Shown piece by piece: positions 54,778 to 63,976 of a stretch of DNA of 64,000 nt. Position numbers and translations under genes: made by a program. The stretch is from Flavobacterium degerlachei (GTDB lineage: Bacteria; Bacteroidota; Bacteroidia; Flavobacteriales; Flavobacteriaceae): contig NZ_FNMV01000005.1 in assembly GCF_900106645.1 (NCBI RefSeq), positions 1 to 64,000 of the forward strand. Direction: 5' to 3'. Positions within the stretch are counted from its first letter, which is position 1. Each line of letters starts with the position of its first letter. The notes beneath the pieces are model-generated. The model was not told the origin of the DNA. It made no database searches and saw only the letters and a list, made by a program, of their open reading frames with translations.

Positions 54778-55032
54778 ATGCAAAAGATACAATCAAATAA
54801 AAAGTTGCCAGCGATTATTAAGCTTAAATATTTCTTTGAAAAACATGGTTTCCACGTTTCTTCGCGATTGGCAGATAAATTAGGTATGCGCGTAACAAGC
54901 GTTCGATTGTTTTTTATTTACATCTCATTTGTAACTGTTGGATTATGGTTTGGCGTTTATCTTACGCTGGCCTTCTGGATTCGCTTGAAGGATTTGATTA
55001 GGGCAAAAAGAACGTCGGTATTCGATTTATAG
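54778..55032 (+). CDS. PspC domain membrane protein
   Basis: The 84-residue protein has one PspC domain: LADKLGMRVTSVRLFFIYIS and a hydrophobic span VTVGLWFGVYLTLAFWIRL. PspC proteins sense or answer envelope stress at the inner membrane. A TTG two codons upstream was rejected because it belongs to the -7 box. A long terminator follows and separates it from the convergent permease. Confidence 0.88.
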   Translation: MQKIQSNKKLPAIIKLKYFFEKHGFHVSSRLADKLGMRVTSVRLFFIYISFVTVGLWFGVYLTLAFWIRLKDLIRAKRTSVFDL

Positions 55033-55052
55033 GGCAATTAAAAAAAAGCTAT

Positions 55053-55098
55053 AAAAAAAAGGGACCATAAAGTAAATTTTTACTTTATGGTCCCTTTT
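55053..55098. terminator. Bidirectional terminator
   Basis: GGGACCATAAAGTAAA (55061-55076) pairs with TTTACTTTATGGTCCC (55079-55094), with A and T runs on both sides. It sits between convergent genes. Confidence 0.95.
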
Positions 55099-55115
55099 TA
55101 AATTCTGTGGGTAAA

Positions 55116-56594
55116 TTATTTTTGAGGATTGTTTAATTTACTGTTTTTCTTGCCATATGCAAAATAAAGAGCAACTCCAATAATCATCCAAATTGCAAGT
55201 CTTTCCCAACTTTCAACAGGTAAGCCAGCCATCAAAATTAGGCAGATGACAACTCCTACAATAGGAAATACGGGTACAAATGGTACTCTAAAACCTCTTT
55301 CTGCATCAGGATTAGTTTTTCTCATTACAACAACTCCAATACATACAAGAGCAAATGCAAATAATGTTCCTATACTTACCATATGACCTAGGTCTGACAC
55401 AGGAACAAATCCTGCAAATACACTAACAAAAACCATGAAAAGTAGGTTTGTTTTGTATGGTGTTCTATTTTTTGAATGTAATGTACTGAAAAACTTAGGT
55501 AATAATCCATCAATACTCATACTGTAGAAAACCCTACTTTGCCCCATCAACATCACTAACATTACTGAGGTGTATCCTGCAATAATCGCAATTGTTAATG
55601 CTGAGTTTAAGAATGTATAACCTGTCTTAGCAAACGCCGTAGTTACGGGGCTTGCGTCACCTTTAAAGTTAAGGTAGTTTTCTAAACCAGTCAAAACAAA
55701 AGCAAATAGAACATATAAAACGGTACAAATTATTAACGATCCTAATATACCAATTGGCATACCTTTTTGTGGGTCTTTTGCTTCTTGTGCAGCTGTAGAA
55801 ACAGCGTCAAATCCAATGAACGCAAAAAACACAACTCCAGCACCTCGTAGAATACCACTCCATCCGTAATGACCAAAGTAATCACTACTAAAGAAATTTA
55901 AAAATGACATCTTTCCTGAACTCAAAAGGGCTTCACCTTCATTTACAGGAATAAATGGAGTATGATTTGCTCCATCAATAAAACCCCATCCTAAACCAAT
56001 GAATACAATAACAACAGTTACTTTTAGAATAACCAAAATGTTATTAATTAAAGCAGATTCTTTTGTACCTCTAATCAATAGTAGAGAAAGGGCGAAAATA
56101 ATTAATATGGCGGGTAAATTAATGAATCCTGGTTTCTCATCCCATGGTCCATGGAGTATCGCTTGGGGAATATGGAGTCCATAATTGCCGAGGAATTTAT
56201 CTACGTATTGAGACCAGCTCACTGCTACTGTTGCGGCTCCAAGAGCATATTCAAGAACTAAATCCCATCCAATAATCCAAGCAACAAACTCTCCCATTGT
56301 TGCGTATGAGTAAGTATAAGCACTACCCGCAACTGGAATCATAGATGCAAATTCAGCGTAGCACAATCCAGCAAAGGCACAACCTACCGCTGCTAAGATG
56401 AAGGATAGAGTTACTGCAGGTCCTGCATTATCTGCGGCTGCGATTCCTGTTAATGAAAATAATCCAGCACCAATTATCGCTCCAACTCCAAGAGCAACAA
56501 GGGATCGAGCAGATAATGTTCTTTTTAGCCCTTTCTCGTCTTCTGACGCTTCATTTAGTAAAATCGAAAGTGGTTTTGTTTTCCAAATTGACAT
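55116..56594 (-). CDS. APC family amino acid permease
   Basis: The 492-residue protein has twelve or so hydrophobic spans. SARSLVALGVGAIIGAGLFS is the APC family's first TM with the substrate-binding GxG; FAFIGFDAVSTAAQEAKDPQ and LPVESWERLAIWMIIGVALY are also typical. It resembles the cationic or basic amino acid exporter/permease branch (YfnA/CAT-like); the substrate is uncertain. The 314-bp gap upstream (56595-56908) is AT-rich without another gene or repeat. Confidence 0.94.
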   Translation of the reverse strand: MSIWKTKPLSILLNEASEDEKGLKRTLSARSLVALGVGAIIGAGLFSLTGIAAADNAGPAVTLSFILAAVGCAFAGLCYAEFASMIPVAGSAYTYSYATMGEFVAWIIGWDLVLEYALGAATVAVSWSQYVDKFLGNYGLHIPQAILHGPWDEKPGFINLPAILIIFALSLLLIRGTKESALINNILVILKVTVVIVFIGLGWGFIDGANHTPFIPVNEGEALLSSGKMSFLNFFSSDYFGHYGWSGILRGAGVVFFAFIGFDAVSTAAQEAKDPQKGMPIGILGSLIICTVLYVLFAFVLTGLENYLNFKGDASPVTTAFAKTGYTFLNSALTIAIIAGYTSVMLVMLMGQSRVFYSMSIDGLLPKFFSTLHSKNRTPYKTNLLFMVFVSVFAGFVPVSDLGHMVSIGTLFAFALVCIGVVVMRKTNPDAERGFRVPFVPVFPIVGVVICLILMAGLPVESWERLAIWMIIGVALYFAYGKKNSKLNNPQK

Positions 56595-56908
56595 ATATTT
56601 ATTGGTTTTTTGTTATTAGTGCTCAAATGTATTATTTTTTACAAAATATAAAAATAATATTGCAACTAAATAAGAAAATAAAAGTGTAGCTAGTTTAGGA
56701 ATGAATTCCGAATTTCGAAATATTATGGGAGCTAAATAGTGATTTGTTTAGTTATTATTGAATTTCACAGTAATAATTATCAAATTTATTTTTTCGTCGC
56801 GTATTTTTTTGTCATATTATTTTATAATTTTAGTGTTGAATTCTAAAATGGTTATTGCAAAAGATTATTTGAAATACACATGCTTTTTCACACTCAATTT
56901 TGGTCGAT
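56595..56908. other. AT-rich divergent gap, nothing else seen
   Basis: The 314 bp between the divergent permease and HhH genes are very AT-rich and carry A/T tracts only. No hairpin, repeat or full promoter match stands out. Confidence 0.6.
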
Positions 56909-57796
56909 ATGGATTTTAAAAAAATAGCTGTTTATTTTAAATTTACCAAAAGCCAGCGGACTGGAATTTTGTTTCTATTTGCGATCATTGCAATGCTACA
57001 ATTAGGATATTTTTTTGTTAATGTAGATTCATTTGACAAAGATTCTCCCGAAAAACAAAAGTGGCTTGCCATGCAAACTATAATTGATTCCTTAAATCAA
57101 TCAAATTCAAAAATAGTATCAAAAACGTATCCTTATAATCCGAACTTCATTACAGACTATAAAGGATATAGACTCGGCATGTCTGTAGAGGAAATAGATA
57201 GGCTGCTTGCATTTAGAAAAGAGAACAAATATGTAAACTCTGCACGGGAATTTCAGGATGTTACTAAAGTTTCTGACTCACTATTAAATGTTATTGCACC
57301 GAATTTTAAATTTCCTGATTGGGTCAAAAATAAAATAGCATACAAAAAGAATGCAAGTTATGAGCAAAATACTTTTGTGTCAAAAGGAAAAATAGTGTTG
57401 ACTGACATTAATAAAGCAAGTCAGGAGGACTTAATTAAGATTTATGGTATTGGCGAGGTTATTTCGCTTAGGATTTTAAAGCTCAAGGAAAGCCTAGGTG
57501 AATTTGTTTCCATGGAACAGATGAAAGATGTTTGGGGGTTATCACCTGAGGTAATAGATAATCTTAATACACATTTTAAGGTTCTAGCATCCCCAAACAT
57601 AAAGAAAATTGATATTAATAACGCTTCGGTAAAGGAAATTGCCCAATTTCCATATTTTAGGTACGCATTGGCAAAAGAAATTGTGACTTATCGAAGTATG
57701 AACGGAGATATTAGAAATATTGAGGATTTAGCAAAAATTAACGGTTTTCCTGTTGAAAAAATAAAAATAATTGAGTTATATTTGACTTTTAATTAA
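56909..57796 (+). CDS. Helix-hairpin-helix protein, ComEA-like, membrane-anchored
   Basis: From ATG 56909 the product is 295 residues: an N-terminal membrane span (GILFLFAIIAMLQLGYFFV), then HhH units. The clearest are DINKASQEDLIKIYGIGEVI and INNASVKEIAQFPYFRYALA, with a further unit about 80-115 (MSVEEIDRLLAFRKENKYVN). Such ComEA-type proteins bind DNA at the envelope; a role in DNA uptake is possible but no other competence genes are near. A TTG three codons upstream was rejected. Confidence 0.87.
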   Translation: MDFKKIAVYFKFTKSQRTGILFLFAIIAMLQLGYFFVNVDSFDKDSPEKQKWLAMQTIIDSLNQSNSKIVSKTYPYNPNFITDYKGYRLGMSVEEIDRLLAFRKENKYVNSAREFQDVTKVSDSLLNVIAPNFKFPDWVKNKIAYKKNASYEQNTFVSKGKIVLTDINKASQEDLIKIYGIGEVISLRILKLKESLGEFVSMEQMKDVWGLSPEVIDNLNTHFKVLASPNIKKIDINNASVKEIAQFPYFRYALAKEIVTYRSMNGDIRNIEDLAKINGFPVEKIKIIELYLTFN

Positions 57797-57993
57797 AAGT
57801 GCGTAATTAAGGGGTGAAATTATTTCTTAATTTAAAAAAAAATCGGCTTTTTGTTGCATATTTTATTTTTTAATTAGTAGTAATTCTATTAGTTCAAAAA
57901 ACTTAAATTTGGAACAATAAAAGCTATTTTTGACTTTTATTACAAAAAGATAAATCGCTATAATTATTTAAAATAAATAAAAATATTATTTAC

Positions 57994-59163
57994 ATGGATT
58001 CACTATATTTTACAGAAGAACATCAATTATTTAGAGAGAGTTTAAAAGATTTTTTACAGAAAGAAGTTGTACCTCATATTGAAAAATGGGAGAAAACTGG
58101 TTCTATTGAGCGTTTTATATGGAAGAAATTTGGAGAGATGGGTTTTTTCGGAATACGTTATCCTGAGGTTTATGGTGGATTGAATTTAGATTTATTTTAC
58201 ACTGTTATCTTTTTAGAAGAACTTCAAAAAATAAAATCTGCTGGTTTTGCTGCTGCTATGTGGGCGCATTCTTATTTAGCGATGACACATTTAAATGCAG
58301 AAGGTGATGAGCGAATTAAACAAGACTATTTAGCTCCAAGTATTTCTGGTGATAAAATAGGTGCTTTGTGTATTACGGAGCCTTTTGGTGGTAGTGACGT
58401 TGCGGCTATGCGTACCACAGCTATAAAAAAAGGAGATAAATATATTATCAATGGTTCTAAGACATTTATTACGAACGGTGTTTATGGTGATTATTATGTA
58501 GTTGCTGCCAAAACAAGTCCAGAGCTTGGGAACAAAGGAATAAGTATGTTTTTAGTAGATAGTAATCTTAAAGGTGTTTCTGCTGTAAAACTGGATAAAC
58601 TTGGTTGGAGAGCTTCTGATACTGGAGAAATTGCATTTGATGATGTAGAAATTCCTGTTGAAAATTTAATGGGCGAAGAGGGGAAAGGTTTTCCTTATAT
58701 TATGCAGCATTTTGCTTTAGAGCGTTTGATTATGGCGATAAATGCCCATGCAAGAGCAGAGTATGCAATTGATTATACAATAGAATATATGTCGCAACGT
58801 GAAGCATTTGGTAGAACAATAGATAAGTTTCAGGTGCTAAGACATAAATTAGTAGATCATGCGACAGATGTGGAACATTGCAAAGTATTTAATTATGCTG
58901 CTGTAGCTAGATTAGATAAAGGGGAGTATGTAGTTAAGGAGGCGACTATGGCTAAATTAAAATCTACAACTGTAGCTGATGAAACAATTTATAGTTGTTT
59001 GCAAATGTTAGGTGGCTATGGTTATATGGAAGAATATCCTTTAGCGCGTTTGTTTAGAGATAGTCGTTTAGGACCCATAGGTGGTGGAACTTCAGAAATC
59101 CTTAAGGAGATTTTATCAAAAATGATAATTGACAAGCAAAATTATAAGCCAGCTGTGAAATAA
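57994..59163 (+). CDS. Acyl-CoA dehydrogenase
   Basis: The 389-residue flavoenzyme has the ACAD N-terminal domain (EHQLFRESLKDFLQKEVVPH), the middle domain ALCITEPFGGSDVAAMRTTA and the C-terminal MLGGYGYMEEYPLARLFRDS with IGGGTSEILKEILSKMI. It oxidises acyl-CoA to enoyl-CoA with FAD; chain length or branch specificity cannot be read. No beta-oxidation partners are adjacent. Confidence 0.95.
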   Translation: MDSLYFTEEHQLFRESLKDFLQKEVVPHIEKWEKTGSIERFIWKKFGEMGFFGIRYPEVYGGLNLDLFYTVIFLEELQKIKSAGFAAAMWAHSYLAMTHLNAEGDERIKQDYLAPSISGDKIGALCITEPFGGSDVAAMRTTAIKKGDKYIINGSKTFITNGVYGDYYVVAAKTSPELGNKGISMFLVDSNLKGVSAVKLDKLGWRASDTGEIAFDDVEIPVENLMGEEGKGFPYIMQHFALERLIMAINAHARAEYAIDYTIEYMSQREAFGRTIDKFQVLRHKLVDHATDVEHCKVFNYAAVARLDKGEYVVKEATMAKLKSTTVADETIYSCLQMLGGYGYMEEYPLARLFRDSRLGPIGGGTSEILKEILSKMIIDKQNYKPAVK

Positions 59164-59235
59164 TAGCTGATTTGTTATAGTAATAAAAGTCCTGAAATTT
59201 ATTGAAAAATTTAAGACGACTAAGTATAAAAAAGA

Positions 59236-59268
59236 AAAGCGACAATCAATTACGATTGTCGCTTTTTT
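59236..59268. terminator. Terminator, overlapping the end of the endonuclease gene
   Basis: GCGACAATC and GATTGTCGC (59239-59247, 59254-59262) form a perfect stem with A and T runs. The stop of the minus-strand gene (59246) lies within the left arm. Confidence 0.88.
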
Positions 59269-60313
59269 CGTTTATGCCTTCTGAAATAATCTCTTCTACA
59301 TCCTCGTGTTCTCCTTCTTCTAAGTTTTCTGTTAAGTGCGCTTGTTTTGAGCTTTTCTTATTGATGAAAAACTTTGAATATATGGGAAAATGATCAGAGC
59401 CAAATGGTTCTAGAGTTTTTAGATCTTCAATAAATACATCTGCTGTGTGAAACATTAAATCGATAGGAAATCTTAAGAACCAATATTTGGTATGAAAACT
59501 TGAAATAAATCCTCTGCCCATTCTACCATCTAAGGTTTCGCTTGTTTTTCTAAATAAAATGGATGATTTTGCCCAAGCCACATTATTAAAATCCCCTACG
59601 ACGACACAAGTATCTGAGTTTTGTTTTATTCTTTTTGCAATACTTAGTAGTTCGCCGTCCCGCTCCTTAGAGTTGGATTCCTCTGTAGGACTTGGCGGAG
59701 GCGGATGTACGGCGAAGAAAGTGAATTTAAAGCCGTCAGATGTGCTTATTTTGGCTTCAATACTAGGTAGGTCATCAGCGACAAAATAATGGATGTTATG
59801 ATTTGCTATTTCTAATTTGGAATAAAAGTGCATTCCATAAGTGTTGTCTAATCCTATTTTAATACTGTACGGGTATTTTTCTTCTAAAACAGCCAAGGCT
59901 TTTTCCCAGTTGTTGTCAGATTCCATTGTTAGAAAAATGTCTGGTTCGTATTTGTGGATTAAGGATGTAAATGCATCGTAGTTTGTATTCTCTTGGAATA
60001 CATTTGCTGATAGCACTGTAATGGTTTTTGAAGATATATCGGATTTGTCCTTTTGAATTGTTTTATAAAAGGAGGTGTATTTGTATAGTGTTGCTATATG
60101 AAATAGGATGCTAGTAAAAGTTAGCAGTTGAAGTGTCCTTATTGATATCTGTGACTCTTCTATGAAAACAAGACTTAATGTTAATGTTATTGTTTGTAAA
60201 ACTAATATTTGAATTTTACCAAACTCAAAAAATCTAAAAAACCAATGTGTTAGTGGTAGGTAGGGTATGACGCTCGCGATTAGTAATATGATGGAAGTTA
60301 TAATGAACCACAT
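59246..60313 (-). CDS. Endonuclease/exonuclease/phosphatase family membrane protein
   Basis: The 355 residues start with three hydrophobic segments (about 1-20, 33-50 and 60-78), then an EEP domain: VLSANVFQENTNYDAF, DIFLTMESDNNW (catalytic Glu), FFAVHPPPPSPTEESN, CVVVGDFNNVAWAKSS and GSDHFPIYSKF (terminal D, H). All metal-site motifs are intact. It is likely a membrane-anchored hydrolase with the active domain outside the cytoplasm, on a DNA or phospholipid-like substrate. Confidence 0.93.
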   Translation of the reverse strand: MWFIITSIILLIASVIPYLPLTHWFFRFFEFGKIQILVLQTITLTLSLVFIEESQISIRTLQLLTFTSILFHIATLYKYTSFYKTIQKDKSDISSKTITVLSANVFQENTNYDAFTSLIHKYEPDIFLTMESDNNWEKALAVLEEKYPYSIKIGLDNTYGMHFYSKLEIANHNIHYFVADDLPSIEAKISTSDGFKFTFFAVHPPPPSPTEESNSKERDGELLSIAKRIKQNSDTCVVVGDFNNVAWAKSSILFRKTSETLDGRMGRGFISSFHTKYWFLRFPIDLMFHTADVFIEDLKTLEPFGSDHFPIYSKFFINKKSSKQAHLTENLEEGEHEDVEEIISEGINEKSDNRN

Positions 60314-60358
60314 GAGTTTTGTTTTTTTTGGTAAAAATAAATAAAATCACCTAAATAC

Positions 60359-60388
60359 TTGTTAGTTCGTGTTATTATCTTACTTTTG
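60359..60388 (+). promoter_or_regulatory. Promoter of rpsU
   Basis: TTG at 60359-60361 and TACTTTTG at 60381-60388 are exactly 19 bp apart, a full match to the Flavobacterium consensus. The rpsU ATG lies 29 bases downstream. Confidence 0.82.
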
Positions 60389-60417
60389 CACACTTAACGA
60401 AAGGGGGTGTCAAAATT

Positions 60418-60612
60418 ATGTTAATTATACCAATTAAAGACGGAGAAAATATCGATAGAGCATTAAAGCGCTATAAAAGAAAATTTGATAAAACAGGAAC
60501 TGTTCGTCAGTTACGTGCACGTACTGCTTTTATTAAGCCTTCTGTGAAAAATAGAATTAAAGTTCAAAAAGCAGCTTATATTCAAAACATGAAAGACAAC
60601 TTAGAGAACTAA
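60418..60612 (+). CDS. rpsU: 30S ribosomal protein S21
   Basis: A 64-residue basic protein of the small ribosomal subunit (MLIIPIKDGENIDRALKRYK, RKFDKTGTVRQLRARTAFIK). In Flavobacteria S21 has been linked to translation-initiation choice, because their mRNAs lack Shine-Dalgarno sequences. It is the first gene of the translation-related block. Confidence 0.97.
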   Translation: MLIIPIKDGENIDRALKRYKRKFDKTGTVRQLRARTAFIKPSVKNRIKVQKAAYIQNMKDNLEN

Positions 60613-60635
60613 GTTATTTCTTTTTAAATTAAATG

Positions 60636-60680
60636 CCGTTAGTCATTAAAGTTTCTTAACTTTGATGCTAACGGTTTTTT
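60636..60680 (+). terminator. rpsU terminator with a -7 box in its loop
   Basis: CCGTTAG (60636-60642) pairs with CTAACGG (60668-60674), followed by six Ts. The loop contains TAACTTTG (60657-60664), a -7-type promoter element directed at the recombinase gene, whose ATG (60683) follows at once. Confidence 0.8.
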
Positions 60681-60682
60681 AT

Positions 60683-61576
60683 ATGGTTACCACTACACAA
60701 GCATTTGTTGATTATCTACAGAAAGAGAAAAAGTATTCTCCTCATACGATAAATGCATATTTGAATGACATAATTAGCTTCCAGTCGTTCAATAAAATTA
60801 ATTTCGAACAAGATAATATAGAGCAGGTAGATTACAGTCAAATTAGAACTTGGATTGTTTCTCTTGTGGATGCTGATATTTCAAATGTATCTGTAAACAG
60901 GAAGATAGCGTCTTTGAAAGCTTTCTATAAATTTCTGTTGAAAATCAAGCAAATCGAAGTTAATCCTTTGTTGAAGCATAAGGCTTTGAAAATTTCAAAG
61001 AAACTTCAGATACCTTTTTCGGAAAAAGAGGTTGCTGAGGTGTTTGTTAGGATGTGGAATCCATTAGGTTTTGAGGAAGTGAGAAATAAATTGATAATAG
61101 ATTTGTTTTATACCACCGGGATGCGAAGAACGGAGCTGATTCATGTTAAAGCTGCTGATGTTGATTTATCAAACAATACGATTAAAGTGTTAGGTAAAAG
61201 AAATAAGGAGCGAATACTGCCTATTTTGCCAATTATAAAAGAACAATTCTCTTTGTATATTAGTGAAAGGTCTTCTTTGGAAAGTGTTAAGGATATTGAG
61301 TTCTTGTTTCTAACAAAAAAAGGCTTAAAATTAAATGATTCTTTTGTGTATCGATTAATAAATTCTTACTTTAGTACGGTCTCTGAAAAAGTAAAAAAGA
61401 GTCCGCATATTTTACGGCATTCGTTTGCTACTCATTTATTAAATAACGGGGCCGATTTAAATTCAGTGAAAGAATTGTTAGGGCATTCTAGTTTGGCATC
61501 GACGCAAATCTACACACATAGTAGTTTGTCTGAGTTAAAAAAGGTTTATGAAGATGCTCATCCAAGGAATAAGTAA
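60683..61576 (+). CDS. Tyrosine recombinase XerC/XerD
   Basis: From ATG 60683 the product is 297 residues. N-terminal SAM-like domain (QAFVDYLQKEKKYSPHTINA) and a catalytic domain with Arg in FYTTGMRRTELIHVKAADVD, HxxR in HILRHSFATHLLNNGADL, HSS and the nucleophilic Tyr in TQIYTHSSL. It is a chromosome-dimer resolution enzyme rather than a phage integrase, judging by size and context between rpsU and hpf. Upstream ATG and TTG codons were rejected because they lie in the -7 box or directly beside it. Confidence 0.92.
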   Translation: MVTTTQAFVDYLQKEKKYSPHTINAYLNDIISFQSFNKINFEQDNIEQVDYSQIRTWIVSLVDADISNVSVNRKIASLKAFYKFLLKIKQIEVNPLLKHKALKISKKLQIPFSEKEVAEVFVRMWNPLGFEEVRNKLIIDLFYTTGMRRTELIHVKAADVDLSNNTIKVLGKRNKERILPILPIIKEQFSLYISERSSLESVKDIEFLFLTKKGLKLNDSFVYRLINSYFSTVSEKVKKSPHILRHSFATHLLNNGADLNSVKELLGHSSLASTQIYTHSSLSELKKVYEDAHPRNK

Positions 61577-61618
61577 CGATTCAGAAAAAAAAACTTTAAC
61601 CATTAAAATAAATTAATT

Positions 61619-61921
61619 ATGAAGGTAAATGTTCATGCGGTTAACTTTGCTGTTGACGGAAAACTGGTAGATTATGTTCAAGAGCGAATGGATAAATTAG
61701 AAAAGTATTACGATAAGGTGGTTTTTTCAGATGTCTATTTGAAAGTCGAAAATACAAGTGATAAAGAAAATAAGATCGTTGAGGTGAAAGTTAATGTCCC
61801 GGGTGATGATTTTGTCGTTAAAAAACAATGTAAAACTTTTGAGGAAGCAATGGAGCTATCTGCGGAATCATTGGAGAGATTGCTCGTTAAAAGGAAGGAA
61901 AAGATAAGTCCGCATATATAA
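61619..61921 (+). CDS. hpf: Ribosome hibernation-promoting factor
   Basis: The 100-residue protein is the short HPF/YfiA form (MKVNVHAVNFAVDGKLVDYV, KLEKYYDKVVFSDVYLKVEN) that binds the 30S decoding centre and silences ribosomes during stasis. It has no long-form dimerisation tail. It follows the recombinase gene by 42 bp and may be co-transcribed. Confidence 0.95.
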   Translation: MKVNVHAVNFAVDGKLVDYVQERMDKLEKYYDKVVFSDVYLKVENTSDKENKIVEVKVNVPGDDFVVKKQCKTFEEAMELSAESLERLLVKRKEKISPHI

Positions 61922-61946
61922 TATTAAAATTTTTTTAAAAAATGTT

Positions 61947-61975
61947 TTGTTTGAGAGATAAAATCTCTACATTTG
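61947..61975 (+). promoter_or_regulatory. Promoter of the tRNA-tuf unit
   Basis: TTG at 61947-61949 and TACATTTG at 61968-61975 are 18 bp apart, close to consensus, and lie 39 bp before the first tRNA. Confidence 0.7.
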
Positions 61976-61976
61976 C

Positions 61977-62004
61977 AGTCCGTTAGAAATAGCGGACTTT
62001 TTTT
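61977..62004 (+). other. Leader hairpin with T run before tRNA-Thr
   Basis: AGTCCG (61977-61982) pairs with CGGACT (61993-61998), followed by a T run, right at the expected transcript start. It may be an attenuator or an hpf terminator. Confidence 0.6.
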
Positions 62005-62013
62005 ATTGAAAAC

Positions 62014-62087
62014 GCCAGCGTAGCTCAGTTGGCTAGAGCAGCTGATTTGTAATCAGCAGGTCGTGGGTTCGAGTCCCTCCGCCGGCT
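62014..62087 (+). tRNA. tRNA-Thr (TGT)
   Basis: A 74-nt cloverleaf with anticodon loop TTTGTAA. The acceptor stem GCCAGCG/CGCCGGC has one A.C mismatch. No CCA is encoded. It is the first gene of the tRNA-Thr, tRNA-Tyr, tRNA-Thr, tuf series. Confidence 0.93.
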
Positions 62088-62143
62088 CTGGAAAAGCAAT
62101 AATATTGCATTTGGCTAAAGGCGATATTAGAAATAAAAAAAGA

Positions 62144-62225
<82 letters not shown>

Positions 62226-62311
62226 CGAGAATTAATTTAAGATTGTAGGTTTTAGGTTGTAGGTTGAGAAAATCTAAAATTGAAAGTCTAAACTCTTTAA
62301 GAAAGGATTCT

Positions 62312-62383
62312 GCCGACTTAGCTCAGAGGTAGAGTGCTTCCTTGGTAAGGAAGAGGTCACGGGTTCAATTCCCGTAGTTGGCT
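62312..62383 (+). tRNA. tRNA-Thr (GGT)
   Basis: A 72-nt cloverleaf; anticodon loop TTGGTAA, giving GGT. Acceptor GCCGACT/AGTTGGC. Together with the TGT gene it covers threonine codons. It lies 53 bp before tuf and is probably processed from the same transcript. Confidence 0.93.
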
Positions 62384-62436
62384 CAAGTAAGTAGGAAATT
62401 GAAATAAATATATAACTAGATTAAAAATTAAGTAAA

Positions 62437-63624
62437 ATGGCAAAAGAAACCTTTAACCGTTCGAAACCACACTTAAATATTGGTACGATCGGACACGTAG
62501 ATCACGGTAAAACTACTTTAACAGCAGCAATCACAAAAGTGTTATCTGATGCTGGTTACTGTCAAGCAAAATCATTTGATCAAATTGATAATGCTCCTGA
62601 AGAAAAAGAAAGAGGTATTACAATTAATACATCTCACGTTGAGTATGAAACTGCTAATCGTCATTACGCTCACGTTGACTGTCCAGGTCACGCGGATTAC
62701 GTAAAGAACATGGTTACTGGAGCTGCTCAAATGGATGGTGCTATTCTTGTTGTTGCTGCAACTGACGGACCAATGCCACAAACACGTGAGCATATCCTTT
62801 TAGGTCGTCAAGTAGGTATTCCTAGAATGGTTGTATTCATGAATAAAGTGGATATGGTTGATGATGAGGAATTACTTGAATTAGTAGAAATGGAAATTAG
62901 AGACTTATTGTCTTTCTATGAGTACGATGGTGACAACTGTCCAGTTATTCAAGGTTCTGCTTTGGGTGGATTGAACAATGATCCAGTATGGGTTCCTAAA
63001 ATTCTTGAATTGATGGAAGCTGTTGATGCTTGGATTGAAGAGCCTGTTAGAGATACTGACAAGCCTTTCTTAATGCCTGTTGAAGATGTATTCTCAATCA
63101 CTGGTCGTGGAACTGTAGCTACAGGTCGTATCGAAACAGGAGTTGCTAATACAGGAGATCCTGTTGAAATTATCGGTATGGGAGCTGAAAAATTAACTTC
63201 TACTATTACAGGAGTTGAGATGTTCCGTAAAATCCTTGATAGAGGAGAAGCTGGTGATAACGTAGGTATCCTTTTAAGAGGTGTTCAAAAAGAAGATATT
63301 AAAAGAGGAATGGTTATCATTAAGCCAGGATCTGTAAAACCACACGCTACATTTAAAGCTGAGGTTTATATCTTGAAAAAAGAAGAAGGTGGACGTCATA
63401 CTCCATTCCATAATAACTACCGTCCACAGTTCTACGTACGTACAACTGATGTAACAGGAGTTATTACTTTACCAGAAGGTGTAGAGATGGTTATGCCTGG
63501 AGATAACTTAACTATCAATGTTGGTTTGTTAAGCCCAATTGCAATGAATGTTGGATTACGTTTTGCTATCCGTGAAGGAGGTAGAACTGTAGGTGCAGGT
63601 CAGGTAACTGAGATTGTAGCATAA
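62437..63624 (+). CDS. tuf: Elongation factor Tu
   Basis: The 395-residue GTPase delivers aminoacyl-tRNA to the ribosome. GHVDHGKTT (19-27) is G1, DCPGH the G3 motif, NKVDM G4 and the SALGG loop G5; C-terminal barrels are complete, ending [12 protein letters not shown]. It lies between tRNA-Thr and tRNA-Trp and ends in a strong terminator. Confidence 0.99.
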   Translation: MAKETFNRSKPHLNIGTIGHVDHGKTTLTAAITKVLSDAGYCQAKSFDQIDNAPEEKERGITINTSHVEYETANRHYAHVDCPGHADYVKNMVTGAAQMDGAILVVAATDGPMPQTREHILLGRQVGIPRMVVFMNKVDMVDDEELLELVEMEIRDLLSFYEYDGDNCPVIQGSALGGLNNDPVWVPKILELMEAVDAWIEEPVRDTDKPFLMPVEDVFSITGRGTVATGRIETGVANTGDPVEIIGMGAEKLTSTITGVEMFRKILDRGEAGDNVGILLRGVQKEDIKRGMVIIKPGSVKPHATFKAEVYILKKEEGGRHTPFHNNYRPQFYVRTTDVTGVITLPEGVEMVMPGDNLTINVGLLSPIAMNVGLRFAIREGGRTVGAGQVTEIVA

Positions 63625-63641
63625 TTCTATAAAATAAATAG

Positions 63642-63676
63642 AAAACCAGTAACTCTTAATGTTGTTACTGGTTTTT
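63642..63676 (+). terminator. tuf terminator
   Basis: AAAACCAGTAAC (63642-63653) pairs perfectly with GTTACTGGTTTT (63664-63675), followed by a T. It lies six bases before the tRNA-Trp gene. Confidence 0.88.
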
Positions 63677-63681
63677 AATAA

Positions 63682-63752
63682 ACGGGCGTAGTTCAAGGGT
63701 AGAATAGCGGTCTCCAAAACCGTTGATGGGGGTTCGAATCCCTCCGCCCGTG
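63682..63752 (+). tRNA. tRNA-Trp (CCA)
   Basis: A 71-nt cloverleaf with anticodon CCA (loop CTCCAAA). Acceptor ACGGGCG/CGCCCGT. It precedes secE by 18 bp, the usual order in Bacteroidota. Confidence 0.94.
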
Positions 63753-63770
63753 CAAAAAAAATAAATCATA

Positions 63771-63968
63771 ATGGCAAAAATAGTTAATTACATATCAGAA
63801 TCATTTGAGGAATTAAAGTCAAACATGACTTGGCCAGTTTGGGCTGAGGTACAAAAGCTTACGATTGTTGTTGCTATTTTCTCGGTACTATTCGCTTTGG
63901 GAACATGGGGAGTAGATGAGTTTTTTGCAAAAGCATTAGCCGGATTTTTTAACTGGATAAAAGCTTAA
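63771..63968 (+). CDS. secE: Preprotein translocase subunit SecE
   Basis: The 65-residue short SecE has an amphipathic start (IVNYISESFEELKSNMTWPV) and one TM helix (LTIVVAIFSVLFALGTWGVD). It is the essential clamp of the SecYEG channel. nusG follows after 8 bp, as in most bacteria. Confidence 0.96.
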   Translation: MAKIVNYISESFEELKSNMTWPVWAEVQKLTIVVAIFSVLFALGTWGVDEFFAKALAGFFNWIKA

Positions 63969-63976
63969 TTTTTGTG

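Noticed and set aside
60683..61576. Phage or island integrase
   Set aside because: Size and the rpsU-xer-hpf order fit a chromosomal Xer recombinase; no att repeat was seen at the downstream tRNAs.
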